From Methanothrix sp. (GTDB taxonomy: Archaea > Halobacteriota > Methanosarcinia > Methanotrichales > Methanotrichaceae), in the NCBI RefSeq assembly GCF_030055635.1, contig NZ_JASFYM010000012.1, positions 1 to 64,000 on the forward strand: a DNA stretch of 64,000 nucleotides. The letters are read 5' to 3'. Shown piece after piece: positions 60,905 through 64,000 of the stretch. Positions within the stretch are counted from its first letter, which is position 1, and each line of letters opens with the position of its first letter. The translations under genes were made by a program, and so were the position numbers. The notes under the pieces are model-generated. The model was given only the letters and a program-made list of their open reading frames with translations. It did not search any database and was not told where the DNA came from.

Positions 60905-62562
60905 TGACAGGCTTCGCGAGATTCGCAGAGCTCTGCGAGCGGATATCACAGACATCAGGCTCCCTGGAGAAGACGGACATACTCGCCTCCTTTCTCTCAG
61001 ATCTGGAGCCAGATGATCTGAGGATCGTGGCCGGCTTCGTCATGGGAGTCGTCATACCAAACACAGAGCTCGGCGTGGGCCCGAGCCTCCTCTACGAATC
61101 CATATGCAGGGCCACGGGTCTGAGCACAGAAGCGATAAAAGAGCTTCTCAGGACCACCGGAGATCCCGGGCTCGTCGCGTACAGAGCTGTTGAGAGGAGA
61201 AAACCGCTCACGCTTGCGGCCTTCTCCGGAAGTGATGGTCTGGATATAAAAGATGTATATCAGAGGTTTCTCTCGATAGCAAGGGCCTCCGGCAGGGGCA
61301 GCCAGGACATCAGGGTGAAGAACCTCCAGTACCTCTTCAGCGAGGCATCGCCGCTGGAGGCGAAGTATATAGCCAGACTTGCGATGGAGGACATGAGGAT
61401 AGGCGTCGGCGAGGGTCTGGTACGGGATGCGGTAGCAAAGGCATTTGGAGCATCAAAGGATGATGTGGAGAGGGCGTACAACCTGACGAATGATCTCGGG
61501 CTGGTCGCAGAGCACGCGAAGCTCGGAAGGCTGAACGAGCTGGGCATAAGCATAAACCGCCCGATCAAGATGATGCTCGCACAGATCGGCGAGAGCATCG
61601 AGGCGTCGCTCGCAGAGGGCGCGACTGCTGTGGAATGGAAGTTCGATGGCGCCCGGGTCCAGATCCACAAGGATGGCGGAAACGTGAGAATATTTTCCAG
61701 AAGGCTGGAGGACGTCACATCATCCCTGCCCGAGATACGGGAGATCGTTAGAGACCATGTCAGGGCGAAAACAGCAATCCTCGATGGGGAGGCTGTGGCA
61801 ACAGGCGAGGACGGGAGGCCGCTTCCGTTCCAGGAGATCCTGAGGAGGTTCCGCAGGAAGTATGGGGTCGCAAGTACAGCGAAGAGGATACCCCTGAGCC
61901 TGCACCTCTTCGACATAATTTATGTGGACGGGGTGAGCCTTCTGGATAAACCTCTGGAGGAGAGGCGTGGGGTTCTTGTCAGCGTGGCGGATCCTGAGAT
62001 CATCGCTGAGCAGGTTGTGACGAACGATGTCTCAAGGGTGGAGGAGATCTACAGGGAGGCGCTTGCAGCCGGGCATGAGGGCGTGATGCTCAAGAATCCC
62101 GCATCTGTTTACTCTCCGGGGAAGAGGGGCAAGAACTGGCTCAAGATAAAGCCGCTTATGGAATCCCTGGATCTCATTGTGATCGGGGCTAGGTGGGGGG
62201 AGGGGAAGAGGGCGAACCTTCTCGGATCCTACAGGCTCGCGTGCATCGACCCTGATACAGGGGAGCTGAAGGACGTCGGCTGGGTCGCAACAGGGATCAC
62301 GGATGAGATGCTCGCGGAGCTCACCGAGATGTTCCGGGAGCTGATAGTCAAGGAGAGCGGGATGGAGGTGGAGGTCCATCCGCAGATCGTATTCGAGGTC
62401 GGATACGAGGAGATCCAGAGGAGCCCGAACTACTCATCGGGCTACGCCCTGCGTTTCCCCAGGCTTATTGCGGTGAGGGATGACAAATCACCATCTGAGG
62501 CTGATACGCTGGAGAGGATCAGCGAGATATACCGGCTTCAGAGGGGCAGATCAAAAAAGTGA
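60904..62562 (+). CDS. lig: ATP-dependent DNA ligase
   Basis: A 552-residue archaeal replicative ligase. The helical N-terminal DNA-binding domain (1-210) precedes the adenylated Lys246 in EWKFDGARVQIHKDG, motif III ILDGEAVA, motif IV EGVMLKNPAS and motif V RGKNWLKIKP, then the OB domain (VATGITDEML). The stop of hom overlaps its ATG. A replication gene within an amino-acid run is a lineage-specific order. Confidence 0.95.
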   Translation: MTGFARFAELCERISQTSGSLEKTDILASFLSDLEPDDLRIVAGFVMGVVIPNTELGVGPSLLYESICRATGLSTEAIKELLRTTGDPGLVAYRAVERRKPLTLAAFSGSDGLDIKDVYQRFLSIARASGRGSQDIRVKNLQYLFSEASPLEAKYIARLAMEDMRIGVGEGLVRDAVAKAFGASKDDVERAYNLTNDLGLVAEHAKLGRLNELGISINRPIKMMLAQIGESIEASLAEGATAVEWKFDGARVQIHKDGGNVRIFSRRLEDVTSSLPEIREIVRDHVRAKTAILDGEAVATGEDGRPLPFQEILRRFRRKYGVASTAKRIPLSLHLFDIIYVDGVSLLDKPLEERRGVLVSVADPEIIAEQVVTNDVSRVEEIYREALAAGHEGVMLKNPASVYSPGKRGKNWLKIKPLMESLDLIVIGARWGEGKRANLLGSYRLACIDPDTGELKDVGWVATGITDEMLAELTEMFRELIVKESGMEVEVHPQIVFEVGYEEIQRSPNYSSGYALRFPRLIAVRDDKSPSEADTLERISEIYRLQRGRSKK

Positions 62563-62574
62563 GGAGCTTTTAAA

Positions 62575-63855
62575 ATGATCGTGAAGAAGCTGAACGAGCT
62601 GAGTTCAGAGGACCTGAAGGTTCTCCTTTCGAGAGAGATCGGAATACAGGACGTCCTGCAGAGGGTCAATGACATAGTGATGGACGTCGCAGAGAACGGC
62701 GATGAGGCTCTCAGGAGATACACGGAGCAGTTTGACGGGGTGCGAATCGAGAGCTTCAGGGTCTCAGAGGATGAGATTGAGGAAGCATACGATGCTGTTG
62801 ATGAGTCCGTTCTCAATGCTCTTGAGATCGCAGCTCAGAACATCTATGCATTCCACGATGAGGAGCGCACAAAGGATCTCTGGCTCTACCAGGTCGCGCC
62901 CGGGGTCGTAGCAGGTCAGAAGGTCGTGCCGCTGGAGAGCGTCGGAGCTTACGTTCCCGGCGGTAGAGCCGCATATCCCAGCTCTGCGCTGATGTGCGTT
63001 ATTCCCGCAAAGGTCGCGGGCGTTGAGAGGGTGGTCGTGTGCACGCCTCCGGACAGATCCGGCAGGATCGCCCCGCTAACGCTTGCAGCCGCGGATATCG
63101 CCGGAGCAGATGAGATCTACAAGCTTGGGGGAGCTCAGGCGATAGCCGCCATGGCGATAGGCACCGAGAGCATCGAGCGGGTTGAGAAGATAGTCGGGCC
63201 CGGTAACGTTTACGTCACCGCAGCGAAGATGCTCGTGAGGGGTAGCGTCGAGATAGATTTCCCAGCAGGCCCCTCAGAGGTTCTGATCGTAGCGGATTCA
63301 TCTGCTGATCCTGAGTTCATAGCAGCGGACATGATCGCCCAGGCAGAGCACGATCCGTCATCCATAGCGGTCGTGGTCACGACCAGCGAGCCGTTGATGA
63401 GGGCGGTCGAGGCCGAGATCTCATCTCAGATGGAGAGGGCGGAGCGGAGGGACATAGTCCAGGCGAGCCTGGAGCGGTGTGCCATTCTCTTCGCAGAGAG
63501 CATGGACGATGCGATGGCGTTCTCGAATGCCTTCGCGCCGGAGCATCTGGAGCTGATGGTCAGGGATCCGCTGGATGCTCTGAACATGGTCAGAAGCGCT
63601 GGGTCTGTGTTTCTCGGGCACTACACTCCAGTCGCAGCTGGTGATTATGCAACAGGGACGAACCATGTGCTCCCCACAGCCGGCTATGCGAAGATCTTCT
63701 CAGGCCTGAACATAGATGCGTTCACGAAGAAGATATCCATACAGAGCATGACCGCTGATGGGCTTGAATCACTTGCTGATGCCATAATAAAGATGGCCGA
63801 GTCCGAGGGGCTGAGGGCACACGCGGAATCGGTGCGGATCCGGATGAGGAGATGA
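62575..63855 (+). CDS. hisD: histidinol dehydrogenase
   Basis: A 426-residue NAD-dependent zinc enzyme for the last two steps of histidine synthesis. It shows [17 protein letters not shown] near 124, [15 protein letters not shown] near 211, the zinc and catalytic residues in [15 protein letters not shown] near 255, and [10 protein letters not shown] and TGTNHVLPT late. GTGAGGAGC lies about 8 bases before the ATG. It is 12 bases behind the ligase gene, so probably in the same transcript, separate from hisHF. Confidence 0.95.
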   Translation: MIVKKLNELSSEDLKVLLSREIGIQDVLQRVNDIVMDVAENGDEALRRYTEQFDGVRIESFRVSEDEIEEAYDAVDESVLNALEIAAQNIYAFHDEERTKDLWLYQVAPGVVAGQKVVPLESVGAYVPGGRAAYPSSALMCVIPAKVAGVERVVVCTPPDRSGRIAPLTLAAADIAGADEIYKLGGAQAIAAMAIGTESIERVEKIVGPGNVYVTAAKMLVRGSVEIDFPAGPSEVLIVADSSADPEFIAADMIAQAEHDPSSIAVVVTTSEPLMRAVEAEISSQMERAERRDIVQASLERCAILFAESMDDAMAFSNAFAPEHLELMVRDPLDALNMVRSAGSVFLGHYTPVAAGDYATGTNHVLPTAGYAKIFSGLNIDAFTKKISIQSMTADGLESLADAIIKMAESEGLRAHAESVRIRMRR

Positions 63856-64000
63856 TTGGCACCCGGGGCGGTGTTCTCTGGTGAGGCTCGCAGAGCCAGG
63901 CGGAAGCTCCATCGATCATGGGGCTGCGCTCAGTGCGTTCCGCTCTCCCCATCGAGGGGGCCTGCGTCCTCGAATCCCTGCCTCTGGCCTGTGCCCGCCA

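Overview
The window looks like chromosomal DNA of a methanogenic archaeon, most likely an acetate-using Methanosarcinales member close to Methanothrix (Methanosaeta). The organism call is inference. It rests on an AksA-type homocitrate synthase (coenzyme B route), a DUF2124 protein typical of methanogens, archaeal oligosaccharyltransferase AglB/STT3, proteasome beta subunit, the beta-CASP termination factor FttA/aCPSF1, Amt-GlnK, and archaeal promoters: TATA boxes about 25 nt before short leaders or leaderless starts. TTG and GTG starts are common.

Layout. 1-7.2 kb (minus strand): pheT, pheS, an ArfB-like deformylase and stt3. 7.2-12.4 kb: a divergent pair of a cis-prenyltransferase homologue without its catalytic motif and a DUF92 membrane protein, then aroE, tyrA, adk and feoA. 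12.5-20 kb: hisF-hisH, a glutamate-synthase-like FMN protein, purC, a beta-helix surface protein and a shortened PurH. 20-29.6 kb: small conserved genes (DUF167, Toprim, membrane exporter), a methyltransferase, a membrane histidine kinase, a 51-residue zinc ribbon, aksA, rqcH and a secreted protein. 30-35 kb: arginine decarboxylase, a ClpP-class membrane protease and a YgiQ radical SAM protein. 35.5-40 kb: trpDFEGC behind a TrpY-like operator; trpB and trpA are absent. 40-48.8 kb: two flavoprotein oxidoreductases, a winged-helix regulator, a copper cluster (SHOCT-copA-YHS), a glutaredoxin/ferredoxin-thioredoxin-reductase pair and a secreted acetolactate decarboxylase. 49-53.5 kb: fttA and psmB, then divergent amt-glnK. 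53.5-55.4 kb: a 1.9-kb gene-free, very AT-rich island. 55.4-58.4 kb: htpX-pspAB facing pspA-pspAA, tRNA-Ile(GAU) and DUF2124. 58.8-63.9 kb: a second beta-helix protein, then ACT protein, homoserine dehydrogenase, DNA ligase and hisD in one tightly packed run.

Themes: amino-acid biosynthesis (Phe/Tyr/Trp, His, Thr/Met), purines, nitrogen control, envelope stress and glycosylation, copper and thiol redox. The most unusual non-coding content is a family of about 116-118 bp MITE-like elements with terminal inverted repeats (three copies; two have perfect 9-bp target duplications). One copy ends a gene and another sits inside an older dispersed repeat. There are also several hairpin-forming intergenic repeats and two candidate structured RNAs.
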